Source: Litomosoides sigmodontis
Taxonomy: Eukaryota > Nematoda > Chromadorea > Rhabditida > Onchocercidae
Assembly (NCBI GenBank): GCA_963070105.1
Contig: OY718804.1
Coordinates: 9,516,317 to 9,580,316, forward strand
Length of the DNA stretch: 64,000 nucleotides
Direction of reading: 5' to 3'
Shown here: positions 63,810 to 64,000 of the stretch, piece by piece
Layout of the letters: every line of letters starts with the position of its first letter
How positions within the stretch are numbered: position 1 is the first letter of the stretch
Notes under the pieces: model-generated
What the model saw: the letters and a program-made list of their open reading frames with translations, nothing else
Told to the model about the DNA's origin: nothing
Databases searched by the model: none
Program-made: the position numbers and the translations under genes

Positions 63810-64000
63810 GTATGCTCCTATTTAATTTTTAAATTACTCTCACTCAATTAAATCAAATCGAATTCAACCGAATAAATCAATTAATCGATCAGCTAGTCAG
63901 TTAATCAGTCAATAATTGTTAATTTCGGTATTTTCAAAATATAAAATTTTGAGCATTCAAGAAAAGCTTCTCCATATATTCCATAAAATCTTTTGCATTT
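63810..64000. other. Intron of the EB-module gene at the right edge
   Basis: The bases after the 63809 donor contain stops in the open frame and no acceptor followed by a Cys-rich frame, so this is probably intron sequence cut by the window edge. Confidence 0.6.

Noticed and set aside
1..64000. tRNA genes, Wolbachia-derived insertions, transposase ORFs, CRISPR
   Set aside because: I looked for B-box-like GGTTCGA strings, bacterial gene blocks, integrase/transposase motifs and regular short spaced repeats. Nothing was found beyond isolated matches inside coding exons, microsatellites and the single hairpin.

Overview
The window is nuclear DNA of a nematode, most likely a filarial worm (Onchocercidae). 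Evidence: AT-rich sequence; genes cut into many short exons, with introns that mostly begin GT(A/G)AG and end in U-rich TTTCAG or TTTTAG; and clearly eukaryotic proteins, including a calreticulin and a MIF-2-type cytokine homologue of the filarial type. I saw no bacterial operons, tRNA, rRNA, CRISPR or intact transposon. All coding models were assembled by eye from reading frame, splice-site sequence and exon phase. Where every phase closes and the length fits the family, I treat the model as firm.

Layout, left to right. 0-5.4 kb (minus): a truncated, divergent calreticulin-like paralogue followed by a complete calreticulin gene (crt-1), with a 50-bp-arm inverted repeat between them. 7.5-15.3 kb: a complex III subunit (UQCRQ, minus), a short PRDM9-like PR/SET protein (set-17 type, plus), a small unknown protein (minus) and protein phosphatase methylesterase 1 (plus). 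15.6-19.3 kb (minus): an uncharacterised gene and a 101-aa Cys-rich membrane protein. 19.3-23.8 kb: a microsatellite-rich stretch without recognisable genes. 23.8-32.1 kb (minus): two tandem genes that share N-terminal exons. One then encodes duplicated exons; the other encodes a ~900-residue Gly/Ser-rich tandem repeat built on 201-bp units. 34.3-38.3 kb: a MIF-2 gene (minus) whose 3.65-kb intron contains a complete RNA polymerase III subunit RPC4 gene on the opposite strand. 40.6-45.9 kb (minus): a 20-exon CENP-C-like kinetochore gene. 47.0-57.9 kb: aspartyl aminopeptidase (plus), mitochondrial acyl carrier protein, ribosomal protein L36 and EI24/EPG-4 (all minus), and ribosomal protein S14 (plus). 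58.4 kb to the right edge (plus): a secreted multi-EB-module protein that runs out of the window.

Most genes are unrelated housekeeping loci. The accessory interest lies in the tandem paralogue pairs (calreticulin; the 24-32 kb pair), the repeat protein, the nested MIF/RPC4 arrangement, the CENP-C homologue of a presumably holocentric animal that shows no cupin domain, and the EB-module protein.
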